Shown: piece after piece, positions 35,187 to 43,343 of the stretch
Numbering within the stretch: position 1 is the stretch's first letter
Layout: each line of letters opens with the position of its first letter
Source of the DNA: Clostridiales bacterium
GTDB taxonomy: Bacteria; Bacillota; Clostridia; Christensenellales; Borkfalkiaceae
Length of the DNA: 64,000 nucleotides
Reading direction: 5' to 3'
Assembly (NCBI GenBank): GCA_015055805.1
Contig: SVHN01000010.1
Span: 1 to 64,000 of the forward strand
Notes under the pieces: generated by a model
Seen by the model: only the letters and a program-made list of their open reading frames with translations
Told to the model about the DNA's origin: nothing
Database searches by the model: none
Made by a program: the position numbers and the translations under genes

Positions 35187-36590
35187 ATGGAAAAGAACGA
35201 AGAGAGAGTGGGCGTCGTCGTTGGCAGCGGCGTCAACGGCGAAGGAATAATAAAACAGGACGGTACGGTTGTTTTCGTACCGTTTACCTTGTTGGGCGAA
35301 AAAGTAAGGTATAAAGTGCTTAAAGTAACGTCAAAGTGCGCATACGGAAAAGTGCTTGAAGTATTAACGCCTGCGGAGAATAGAGTTCGCGCTAAGTGTC
35401 CTGTTTTTGGAAAGTGTGGTGGCTGTCAGCTTCAACACGTAAAATACATAAGCCAACTCAAAATGAAAGAAGATAATATTGCCCAAAGCTTTAAAAAGAT
35501 TGCAAATCTTGACGTAACTGTTAAATCAAGCATTAAGGGCGACGATTCTATAAGGTATCGCAATAAACTTCAATTGCCGGTTGCGCAAACAGATAAAGGC
35601 ACGATAATAGGTTTTTACGCAGAGAATTCGCATAGAGTTGTAGAAATTTACGATTGTTTAATAAACGCGCCGTGGACTAAGGACGTTATATCGGCTTTTA
35701 AACTCTATATGGAAGAGTTGGGGTTAAAAGGCTATCATGAACAAACGCATACAGGTGATATAAGAGAAATCACGGTAAAGGAAGTTAAAGGCAATCTTAT
35801 TATCACGGTAGTGGTGCTCAATGAAAACTTACCTGGAAAAAATAGACTTGTAGAAATTTTACAAGAACAATTAAAGTTTACCTTTTCGTTATACTTAAAT
35901 GTAAACAGCCGAGAAACAAACGTTATTTACGGCGACAAATTTATTCTTTTGTACGGTTCACCGTCATATACAGCAGACATGCTTGGCATTAAATATAAGA
36001 TAGGCGTGCAGAGTTTTATGCAGGTGAATACATCCGTTTGCAGTAAACTTTACTCTGCGGTTAGGGAAGTGGTTGATGCAGACGAAGATACGGTTGTAAT
36101 TGATGCGTATAGTGGTGCAGGACTAATGACGGCAATACTTTCCAAGAACGCAAAAAAAGCAATCGGCGTGGAAATTGTACCTGAGGCAGTTGAGTGCGCA
36201 AACGAACTTATAACGTTAAACGGCTTAGAGGAAAAAGTCAAGAATTATCTGGGCAAATGCGAAGAGATTCTGCCAGACATAATCGAGCGCGAATGTAAGG
36301 AAAATACTAAGGTTTGTGTAGTTTTAGATCCGCCTAGAAAAGGTTGCGACATAAAGGTATTAAACGCTATCATAAAGAGCGGAATAAATAAAATAGTTTA
36401 CGTATCTTGTAAGCCATCAACGCTAGCAAGAGACGTTGGTCTACTTGTTGGAACGTTAGAAGTCGTTGACGGCGAGATTAAAAAATCAACAAATCCCGCA
36501 ATGAGATATGACGTTTCGTTAGTTCGTCCGTTCGATATGTTTGCTCAAACAAAACACGTGGAGACGCTAGTTTGTTTGACTAAAAAATAA
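35187..36590 (+). CDS. rlmD: 23S rRNA (uracil-C5)-methyltransferase, RlmD/RumA type
   Basis: A SAM-dependent RNA uridine-C5 methyltransferase of 467 residues. The N-terminal TRAM domain (about 5-60) is followed by the Fe-S cysteines CPVFGKCGGC, the SAM loop VIDAYSGAGLMTAIL, DPPRKGCD, and the catalytic cysteine in YVSCKPSTLARD. Which uridine (U1939, U747 or tRNA U54) is modified cannot be told from sequence. It is followed by a strong terminator. Confidence 0.87.
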   Translation: MEKNEERVGVVVGSGVNGEGIIKQDGTVVFVPFTLLGEKVRYKVLKVTSKCAYGKVLEVLTPAENRVRAKCPVFGKCGGCQLQHVKYISQLKMKEDNIAQSFKKIANLDVTVKSSIKGDDSIRYRNKLQLPVAQTDKGTIIGFYAENSHRVVEIYDCLINAPWTKDVISAFKLYMEELGLKGYHEQTHTGDIREITVKEVKGNLIITVVVLNENLPGKNRLVEILQEQLKFTFSLYLNVNSRETNVIYGDKFILLYGSPSYTADMLGIKYKIGVQSFMQVNTSVCSKLYSAVREVVDADEDTVVIDAYSGAGLMTAILSKNAKKAIGVEIVPEAVECANELITLNGLEEKVKNYLGKCEEILPDIIERECKENTKVCVVLDPPRKGCDIKVLNAIIKSGINKIVYVSCKPSTLARDVGLLVGTLEVVDGEIKKSTNPAMRYDVSLVRPFDMFAQTKHVETLVCLTKK

Positions 36591-36603
36591 AAATTAAACG
36601 AGT

Positions 36604-36644
36604 AAAAAATCCCGTAAAAGGAGAAAACTTTTACGGGATTTTTT
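36604..36644. terminator. Bidirectional terminator
   Basis: AAAAAATCCCGTAAAAG and CTTTTACGGGATTTTTT form a 17-bp stem with a short loop. Confidence 0.9.
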
Positions 36645-36658
36645 GTTAATTTTATTGT

Positions 36659-37915
36659 TTATCTTTTATCGGTATCGTCCATGCTTTGCCAAGTTTTGCG
36701 ATGGTATTTGTATACCGTTGGATCTATGTCAGGATTTCCGCCTTTTCTACAGGGAAGTAGCATTTCACCAGCAACCAAAGGGTCTACGCAAGCCGTATCG
36801 TTTCTCCATTTGTCGCGTTCTTCTTTTTTACGCAAATTTGGAATTTGAACGGTAATTCCGCCTTGCAGTATAGAGCGATAGGCGAAAATTCCAACTAATG
36901 ACATATCAAGTGCCTCGTATACGTCAATGATATCGGCGTCTTGTTTACCTGCAACTTTTTCGATAAAGTGTTTCATTGCGTAAAAGTCTGAACCACCGTG
37001 ACCGAATTTAGCGATTTCACCTTGATATTCGTCGTTTGTCATATAACTTTTGATTTGACTTTTGCCGTATGCGCCAGAATATTCGTCAGCGTTTATATAA
37101 ATTCTGTCGTAAGCACCGTTTTCAGCGTCTTCTCTTGCTGTTTCCATTCTACCTTTTGTACCGCTTATGCTATACCAAACTGAATCACGGTATGTGCCTA
37201 AGTGTCCACTTTTAACGATAGCACCGTTTTCTAGTGTTATCATTTCTATACCAAAATCTCTGCCTTTTAGCCCCATGCGTTTTGCTCTTTCGTCGCTTCC
37301 GCCTTCAAAACCTACGACCGATACAGGACGTAAACCAGTTATATGGCGGATAGGTCCAAAACTGTGAGTGCAATAAAACGTAGAGTACATATTGTTTCGC
37401 CAATGGTTGGGGTCGCCTCTTGTTATTTTTGACCATATACTTTCACAGTTGTGAAAGTATTCACCTTCAGCGTATTCAATTTCACCGATTTCACCTTTTT
37501 CGTATAATCTTTTCATTTCATACGGGGCAGACATATAGCAGTAATTTTCGCCGTATGCGTAAATAAGACCGGTTTCTTCCACCGTTTCTATAAGTTCAAC
37601 CGCTTCTTTTAGCGTTTGCGTGGGTAGAACTTCAGAAAAAACGTGTTTGCCAGCTTTTAGTGCTTTTATAGCAAAAGGCGCGTGTTCCGTTGCGTAGTTG
37701 GCAAGTATAACCGCATCCATATCGTGCTTAATAAAATCGTCAAATTTTTCGTAGTAAGTTATATTTAGATGTGAGTGTGCGGATTTTTGTATGTCAAGAC
37801 CTTCCTTCCATTTGTCGCAAATAGCAACTAATTCAACGTCTTTTGCAATGTCGCAATACTGAATCATGCTTTTACCTCTACCAACACCAACGACACCAAC
37901 TTTTATCTTTTTCAT
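36659..37915 (-). CDS. Gfo/Idh/MocA-family oxidoreductase
   Basis: An NAD(P)-dependent sugar or cyclitol dehydrogenase of 418 residues. The Rossmann start VGVVGVGRGKSMIQ is followed by ILANYATEHAPFAIKALKAG and HVFSEVLPTQTLKEAVELIE, where the usual EKP is SEVLP. The C-terminal MocA domain contains GDPNHWRNNMYSTFYCTHS with the HxxxxxH-type region. The missing EKP lysine is notable, because it is the common catalytic Lys. The substrate is unknown. It is divergent from an AraC gene, which may control it. Confidence 0.82.
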   Translation of the reverse strand: MKKIKVGVVGVGRGKSMIQYCDIAKDVELVAICDKWKEGLDIQKSAHSHLNITYYEKFDDFIKHDMDAVILANYATEHAPFAIKALKAGKHVFSEVLPTQTLKEAVELIETVEETGLIYAYGENYCYMSAPYEMKRLYEKGEIGEIEYAEGEYFHNCESIWSKITRGDPNHWRNNMYSTFYCTHSFGPIRHITGLRPVSVVGFEGGSDERAKRMGLKGRDFGIEMITLENGAIVKSGHLGTYRDSVWYSISGTKGRMETAREDAENGAYDRIYINADEYSGAYGKSQIKSYMTNDEYQGEIAKFGHGGSDFYAMKHFIEKVAGKQDADIIDVYEALDMSLVGIFAYRSILQGGITVQIPNLRKKEERDKWRNDTACVDPLVAGEMLLPCRKGGNPDIDPTVYKYHRKTWQSMDDTDKR

Positions 37916-37945
37916 TATACATACTCCTTTTGCGTTGTTTTCTTT

Positions 37946-37973
37946 ATTATAGCACCTGTTTTGATTTTCTAAA
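37946..37973 (-). promoter_or_regulatory. Possible promoter of the MocA-type gene
   Basis: On the minus strand TTTAGA (37968-37973), a 16-bp spacer and TATAAT (37946-37951), with TGC directly before TATAAT as an extended -10. Confidence 0.5.
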
Positions 37974-38036
37974 TGGAATTTTTCCTTATTATGATGTAAA
38001 AATTACAGTTTGTTAAAGTTTTCCTCTGCCTAATTG

Positions 38037-38066
38037 TTGACAAGAAAAGGTTTAATATTATATATT
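38037..38066 (+). promoter_or_regulatory. Promoter of the second AraC gene (near-leaderless)
   Basis: TTGACA (38037-38042), an 18-bp spacer and TATATT (38061-38066). The predicted start (about 38073) is within 3 nt of ATG 38076. Confidence 0.6.
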
Positions 38067-38075
38067 AACAGCGAT

Positions 38076-38906
38076 ATGAAAAATTTTGACGATAACGTTT
38101 GTACGTTTGTTCCGTCGCATTTGCCTTATGGTGATTTGCAGGTTATGCACGTAGTTTTAGAAACTAAGCAAATGAATTTTGACGGTTGGAAAACGATCTC
38201 ACACTACAAACTGAATATCTGTATTGAAGGAGAAGGGGTACTGCATACGCCCAACGGTGAACACGCTATAAAAAAAGGAACGGTATTTTTGTGTTTACCG
38301 TCCGTACCTTTTGGGTTGCAGTCCTTAAGCAATTTTCAATACACGTACGTTGGATTTATGGGTGAGCGCGCGCAAGCGTTTACGCATAGATTTAAAATTA
38401 ATGAAAACGACTGTGTCTTTAACAACTTTGAACATCTTGTCGAAATGTGGAAAAAAGGTGTGGCCTTTTCATCGGAAATTACCGACGTTTACGCTGAAGG
38501 ATTAATTCATTGTACTTTTGCCGAGATTGCTGCTCGAAATGTACAGTTTGAAAGCGATAAAAAAGAAATGCAAACGGCATCTTTAGTTAAAAAATACGTT
38601 AACGAAAACTTTACAGACAGTACGTTGTCGCTGTCTACAATCAGCAAAGCGTTATCGTATAATAGTAAGTATTTGTCTAACGTTTTCAGTAAAAAGTTTA
38701 ATGTTAATTTTAAACAGTATCTTAATGACGTTAGGATAAATAATGCATGCAATCTTATTAAGAAAGGGTTTAATAGTGTTAAGGACGTTGCTTTTTTATG
38801 TGGCTACAATGATCCGTTGTATTTTTCAAAGATATTTAAGAAGAAATTAGATTGTTCGCCTACTGAATTTATCTTAGAAACGTCTAAACAAAACGAAAGG
38901 AAATAA
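38076..38906 (+). CDS. AraC-family regulator
   Basis: 276 residues from ATG 38076 (MKNFDDNVCTF), with a cupin-like sensor half (HYKLNICIEGEGVLHTPNGE) and a C-terminal double HTH (about 180-276, SYNSKYLSNVFSKKFNVNF and VKDVAFLCGYNDPLYFSKIF). A TTG-initiated extension from 38034 would run through the promoter, so it is rejected. There is no ribosome binding site. It is divergent from the MocA-type gene and upstream of an acyltransferase. Confidence 0.83.
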   Translation: MKNFDDNVCTFVPSHLPYGDLQVMHVVLETKQMNFDGWKTISHYKLNICIEGEGVLHTPNGEHAIKKGTVFLCLPSVPFGLQSLSNFQYTYVGFMGERAQAFTHRFKINENDCVFNNFEHLVEMWKKGVAFSSEITDVYAEGLIHCTFAEIAARNVQFESDKKEMQTASLVKKYVNENFTDSTLSLSTISKALSYNSKYLSNVFSKKFNVNFKQYLNDVRINNACNLIKKGFNSVKDVAFLCGYNDPLYFSKIFKKKLDCSPTEFILETSKQNERK

Positions 38907-38926
38907 TAATTTTAAGGGTGATTAAA

Positions 38927-39604
38927 ATGAGCGGATATTTTACGAAGATATTTAGCAATTTAACCGACGAAGAAAAAGAAAATTTTTATAAAACCGTCAT
39001 GCTTAACGACGATTCAGCCTACGCTCAAAATGCGCGCGACGAATACTATAAAACGGTGCTTGGAAGTATGGGGGAAGATTGCCATATATACGCTGGCGTT
39101 AAAATTATCAATCCGCAATACGTGCATTTAGGGAACGGCGTTCAAATTTACAGCGGAGCAACTCTTATTGCACGCGGAGAAAAGGGAATTACGCTAGGTG
39201 ATTATACGCGTATAAAAGAAAGGGCACTTCTAGATACTGAACGCCCCGAAACAGGGTATATTAAAATCGCAAATAACGTGTATATAGGGACAGGCACGTC
39301 GTTGTTTGGTCATATGGGCTTGGAGATAGGTGAGTTTTCTTTGCTTGCGCAAAACATAACAGTTACTCCGTATTCGCATATATCAGACGATCCTCTGAAC
39401 TTAATCGTCAAACAGGGTGGGCATTGTCAAAAGGTTACAATCGGAAGAGATTGTTACGTTGGAATGAATACTGCGATTATGTATTCTGGAAGTATAGGTG
39501 ATGGTTCTGTTGTTGGTGCAGGCGCGGTAGTAAATAAGGCTATTCCACCCTATTCTATAGCTGTTGGCGTACCTGCAAAAGTAATAAAAAAGCGCGCAAA
39601 ATAA
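38927..39604 (+). CDS. Left-handed beta-helix (hexapeptide) acyltransferase
   Basis: 225 residues with hexapeptide repeats (YVHLGNGVQIYSGATL, ITLGDYTRIKERALL, VYIGTGTSLFGHMGLEIGE, VTIGRDCYVGMNTAIMYSGS, IGDGSVVGAGAVV) and the family C-terminus IAVGVPAKVIKK. It is likely an O-acetyltransferase on a sugar. ATG 38927 follows AAGGG (38913-38917); a GTG at 38918 overlaps that site. It lies 20 nt after the AraC gene and is closed by a terminator. Confidence 0.82.
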   Translation: MSGYFTKIFSNLTDEEKENFYKTVMLNDDSAYAQNARDEYYKTVLGSMGEDCHIYAGVKIINPQYVHLGNGVQIYSGATLIARGEKGITLGDYTRIKERALLDTERPETGYIKIANNVYIGTGTSLFGHMGLEIGEFSLLAQNITVTPYSHISDDPLNLIVKQGGHCQKVTIGRDCYVGMNTAIMYSGSIGDGSVVGAGAVVNKAIPPYSIAVGVPAKVIKKRAK

Positions 39605-39615
39605 TGAATTAGATG

Positions 39616-39656
39616 AAAAAACTCGCTCCAAAGTGTATCTTTGGGGCGAGTTTTTT
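39616..39656 (+). terminator. Terminator of the acyltransferase gene
   Basis: CTCGCTCCAAAG (39622-39633) and CTTTGGGGCGAG (39639-39650), a 12-bp stem followed by TTTTTT. Confidence 0.88.
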
Positions 39657-39899
39657 CATAAGCTTTTCCGATTTAATAAGTAAAACTAAAGGCCAATTAG
39701 CCAAATTTGTACGGCAAATTATATATAAAATTATATATTAATGCAGATAATAAGAGTAAATTTATAGTTAAAAAATTTTTTAAAAAAAAGTAACTTGCTT
39801 TGTAAAAAGCAAGTTAAAATGCAAAAAATAGCGTTAAATGAAAATGTGACTTTTTTTGTGCTATAATAGACAAAAATATCGAAAATTAAGGGTGAAAAT
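39657..39899. other. AT-rich intergenic stretch
   Basis: No gene is visible. It holds a 10-bp hairpin with a GTAA loop (39792-39815), T-rich on the minus strand, and an extended -10 element TGCTATAAT just upstream of the next AraC gene. Confidence 0.6.
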
Positions 39900-40640
39900 A
39901 TGTTTAAAGGTTTTTATGTTAAAGGTCCGCATAACCTGATGTGTCCAAAACATATAAACAGCGAACTAGAAATAGTTTACGTAAAAGACGGTGAAATTGA
40001 AGTCGATTACGGAAAAGAAAAAGTAGTCGTCGGCAAAGGTCAAGCGGCAATTATATTTCCTTACTGGCTACATTGTTTCGTACCGAATAACCATAGCGAA
40101 GTCTACGTTATAATGTTCCCTTATGATTTAATTAAAGGCGTATATCTTCAATACAAGGACAAAGTGCCGGCGTCCTATAAGTTTAATATGTCGCCTGAGG
40201 CGATGGTATACGTGGATTCTTTGATTAGGAATAAAGAAGAACTTATCGAGAGCGAGATCAAAAGTTTGTTTTACGTTTTCGTGAGTGCGTTTTTTAAGAG
40301 TAATTCGTTTGCTAACGGTGCAACAAACGGTATGCTAGAAATGATAATGAACGTCGTTTTGGCTGATGCCGTAGAAAATATAACGGTGAAAAAAGTTGCC
40401 GAGGGTTGCGGCGTAAGCGAAAAGTATATAACTTCGTATTTTAAGAACTATGCAAGAATCAAATTTAGGGATTTTATAAACGGTTTACTAGTAAACCGAG
40501 CGGTAGAATTGTTGCGCGATAGGAACTTGTCGGTAACACAAGTCGCAATCAAGAGTGGGTTTGGAAGTTTGAGATCTTTTAACCGTGTGTTTTCTGAGAC
40601 GATGGGGTGTACACCAACACAATTTCGCAAAAAAAATTAA
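39900..40640 (+). CDS. AraC-family regulator upstream of the solute-binding gene
   Basis: 246 residues: an N-terminal cupin-type effector domain (LEIVYVKDGEIEVDYGKEKV, AAIIFPYWLHCF) and a C-terminal double HTH (GCGVSEKYITSYFKNYARIK and VAIKSGFGSLRSFNRVFSET). AAGGGTG precedes ATG. It is followed by a terminator and the sugar transporter gene, its likely target. Confidence 0.85.
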   Translation: MFKGFYVKGPHNLMCPKHINSELEIVYVKDGEIEVDYGKEKVVVGKGQAAIIFPYWLHCFVPNNHSEVYVIMFPYDLIKGVYLQYKDKVPASYKFNMSPEAMVYVDSLIRNKEELIESEIKSLFYVFVSAFFKSNSFANGATNGMLEMIMNVVLADAVENITVKKVAEGCGVSEKYITSYFKNYARIKFRDFINGLLVNRAVELLRDRNLSVTQVAIKSGFGSLRSFNRVFSETMGCTPTQFRKKN

Positions 40641-40677
40641 AAAGTCATTTTTTTGGCTAGAATAGAATTTTTTTGTC

Positions 40678-40706
40678 TTGAATTATGCATAATTTTTTAA
40701 TAAAAT
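40678..40706 (+). promoter_or_regulatory. Candidate promoter of the transporter genes
   Basis: TTGAAT (40678-40683), a 17-bp spacer and TAAAAT (40701-40706). A terminator hairpin starts right after it, so it would give an attenuated leader; it may instead be a chance match. Confidence 0.35.
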
Positions 40707-40738
40707 ATCTGTGCTAAACTGCGGCACAGGTATTTTTT
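40705..40738 (+). terminator. Terminator after the AraC gene
   Basis: ATATCTGTGC (40705-40714) and GCACAGGTAT (40724-40733) pair over 10 bp and are followed by TTTTTT. Confidence 0.8.
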
Positions 40739-40872
40739 GTTTTCAGGTTTTTAGGAAAGTGTGCGTATTTAAACAAAATTCGCACCTTAAAAAACAAAAA
40801 CCTAGACGATAAAAATATCTAACTTTTAAGTTTAGCGGTAGCGAAAAGAAAAATTAGTAAAAGGAGAGAAAA

Positions 40873-42759
40873 ATGAAAAAACTAATTGCACTATTTTTAG
40901 CAACACTCGTGTCTTTGTCTGCAATGTCAATGGTGGCTTGTAATCCAGATGATAAAGACATAGACAAGACCAAAACTCAGTTATACGTAAGTAACTACGA
41001 TTCCGGTATCGGAAGAAAATGGATTGAAACTATTGCAGACTCTTTTGAGGAAGATTTTGCAACCTATTCTTTCGAAAAGGGCAAGACTGGTGTTCAAGTG
41101 GTAATAGACCACAACAGAACTGACGCCGGCGCAAAACTGCTTTCAGATATAAACAGTTCAAAGAATAACGTATTCTTTACCGTTGAGGCAGACTACGCTG
41201 CAATTTCAAAGGAAAAGACGTATGACGTTACTGATATCGTAAATCAGGGCGCAATTACGGGCGTTGACGATGCTGGAAATCTTCTAAGGGAAGAAAAGAC
41301 CATTGAAAGCAAGATTACTCCAGAACTTCGTGACTATCTAAATAGGGGTACGGAAACCGAAGAAAACTACCGCGGTCTTCCTTATTATCTAGGTTGTAAA
41401 GGTTTTGTCTTTGACCGTGACCTTTGGAATGAAAAATATTATTTCTGCGGAAAAGGTTTAACACCTAGTGAAAAGGCTCTTGACGCTCTTGCTAAGGGTG
41501 GTGACGACGCAGCTGTAAAAAAGGCATATGACGAACAAAAAGGTAAGGATAAATCTTACTGGTTCTACGTTAACTCTGACGGTAAGGACGCAGAAGGCAC
41601 CGAAATCGGTTTGGCAGCAGGTCCTGACGGTAAGTACGGCACTTACGACGACGGTATGCCCGCTACTTTTGATGAGTTCTACGCTCTTATGGATAAAATG
41701 GTCGGTGACAATATCACGCCCTTTATCTGGACGGGTAAATTTGCAGGATACGCAGATTTTATCACAAGCACAGTATGGCAAGCGTTTGATGGTGCGGAAA
41801 ACTTAAAAACTTATCACTCGCTCTACGGTACACACGATAAACTCGTAGTATTTGAGAACGGAAAAGCAAAGGTTGACGAGAACGGCGTTCCGCAAACTGA
41901 ATCAATGACATTTAACGGCGGTGTTGAAGATGGATATAACGTACAGCGTTCGTTAGGTAAATACTATGCTTTGCAGTTTGCAGAAAAAATTGCTACTACG
42001 CCTACTTGGACGGCAAGTGAGTGCTATACGGCAGCTGTTTCACACATAACTGCTCAGTCAACTTATTTAAGTAGTGTCAATGCAGAAAAGGGTAATCGTA
42101 TAGCGATAATTGCAGAAGGTACTTACTGGCAACAAGAATCAGATCAAACCTTTGAAATTATGGCAACTAAAGACGAAAAATATTCAAAAATGAATAGAGA
42201 TTTTGCCTTGCTTTGCGCACCCAATCCAACGGTTGAGCGTTTAGTTGAAAGAGAAAAGAATGATATTAGAAATACTTGGACGCAGGCATCAGAATGTTAT
42301 TGCTTAGTAAACAACAATATGAGCGAAGATTCACCGCAACTTGCTGCCGCAAAAGTATTCGTTTCGTACGTAAACAACGACGAGATGTTAAATCTCTTTA
42401 CGGAAATCACGCAGATGTCAAGAGCGCTTAACTACGAAATAACCGAAGACACCTACGCAAAATTGACGCCGTATGGTAAAAATCTTATTGATTATACAAA
42501 TTCGTCGGATATAGTATACGCATCTACTAGTAACCCATTGTTCTTAAACAACTATCAGTACATGGCAAACAGAACTGAAAACTGGAACTGGCACTTCTTG
42601 CACGAAGGAGACGTTGGTGGTGACGAAGTTGAACATTATTATCCGATGACACAGTTGCACGACAGTAATAATATTGGCATGGGGCTTAACGGAAAGTCAT
42701 TATTTGAAGGTTTGTATAGATATTATAAGAACACTGTATGGCCAAGACTTATAAAATGA
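40873..42759 (+). CDS. ABC sugar-transporter solute-binding lipoprotein
   Basis: A 628-residue extracellular binding protein of the carbohydrate (CUT1) type. The signal peptide ends in lipobox MVAC (C23). The mature part has LYVSNYDSGIGRKWIETIAD and RGLPYYLGCKGFVFDRDLW. It is longer than usual (about 430), as in clostridial oligosaccharide binders. AAAGGAG precedes ATG. The partner permeases should follow, but only a fragment of one remains. Confidence 0.83.
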   Translation: MKKLIALFLATLVSLSAMSMVACNPDDKDIDKTKTQLYVSNYDSGIGRKWIETIADSFEEDFATYSFEKGKTGVQVVIDHNRTDAGAKLLSDINSSKNNVFFTVEADYAAISKEKTYDVTDIVNQGAITGVDDAGNLLREEKTIESKITPELRDYLNRGTETEENYRGLPYYLGCKGFVFDRDLWNEKYYFCGKGLTPSEKALDALAKGGDDAAVKKAYDEQKGKDKSYWFYVNSDGKDAEGTEIGLAAGPDGKYGTYDDGMPATFDEFYALMDKMVGDNITPFIWTGKFAGYADFITSTVWQAFDGAENLKTYHSLYGTHDKLVVFENGKAKVDENGVPQTESMTFNGGVEDGYNVQRSLGKYYALQFAEKIATTPTWTASECYTAAVSHITAQSTYLSSVNAEKGNRIAIIAEGTYWQQESDQTFEIMATKDEKYSKMNRDFALLCAPNPTVERLVEREKNDIRNTWTQASECYCLVNNNMSEDSPQLAAAKVFVSYVNNDEMLNLFTEITQMSRALNYEITEDTYAKLTPYGKNLIDYTNSSDIVYASTSNPLFLNNYQYMANRTENWNWHFLHEGDVGGDEVEHYYPMTQLHDSNNIGMGLNGKSLFEGLYRYYKNTVWPRLIK

Positions 42760-42843
42760 CGTTAAATTTTATCCAAATATTCCTTAGCGTAAATTTTTGC
42801 GCTAAGGAATAACACTAATAACTTAAAACTCGGGGAGGATAAG

Positions 42844-43257
42844 ATGGCAAAAAGACAAGAAAAAGAAAATGGTTTGTTTGATAAATTAAAAAATAAACTG
42901 TCATGGTTTTTTTATAATTTAACGCAACCTATTTATGCAAAAATAAATAAAAACAAAAAACAGAAGAAAGAAAGCACTTCGGGACTAAGAAAAAAAGAAC
43001 TGATATTTTATACTGTGTTTATGATTTTTCCAATAGTTCAGATGTTGATTTTTTACGTGTACGTAAACGCGAACAGCTTTGTTATGGCGTTTAGAAAGTA
43101 CGATTCGGTAAACAGTACGTATATTTGGGTTGGACTTGATAACCTTAAGGACGTATTCAAGGAAATAAAAGCAGGCGGTCTGCTACGTACTTCAATAACG
43201 AATTCCTTGCTAGTTTACGGTCTGGATTTATGCATGTTACTAAATTTGATTTTACGC
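42844..43257 (+). pseudogene. 5' fragment of an ABC sugar permease (MalF-like)
   Basis: The frame codes a basic N-terminus (residues 1-50), first membrane segment FYTVFMIFPIVQMLIFYVYV, then SFVMAFRKYDSVNSTYIWVG and TSITNSLLVYGLDL, the start of the next membrane segment. Homology to MalF-type permeases then stops; after CMLLNLILR comes TAA (43258-43260). At 138 residues it lacks more than half of the usual protein, including the EAA loop that contacts the ATPase. No second permease gene follows. GGAGG precedes ATG, so translation may still start. Confidence 0.85.
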
Positions 43258-43331
43258 TAAGTAAAGATAGCCCTGCATTTAAAGTTGGGTTTGAACCGAT
43301 AGACATATCCAGTGTCGGGTGCAAGAGATAG
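43236..43331 (+). pseudogene. 3' remnant of a beta-helix glycosidase-type gene
   Basis: In another frame from the permease fragment the DNA codes VTKFDFTLSKDSPAFKVG followed by FEPIDISSVGCKR and TAG 43329-43331. The pattern 'LSKDSPAFKxGFxPIDxSxxG-R-stop' is a typical C-terminus of right-handed beta-helix carbohydrate enzymes. No start codon belongs to it; its 5' part is gone. It overlaps the last codons of the permease fragment, marking a deletion joint near 43225-43240. Confidence 0.65.
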
Positions 43332-43343
43332 ACGGAGAGTTTT

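Noticed and set aside
39792..39815. 10-bp hairpin with GTAA loop as a terminator
   Set aside because: The T-run is only on the minus strand and no minus-strand gene ends there; its role is unclear.
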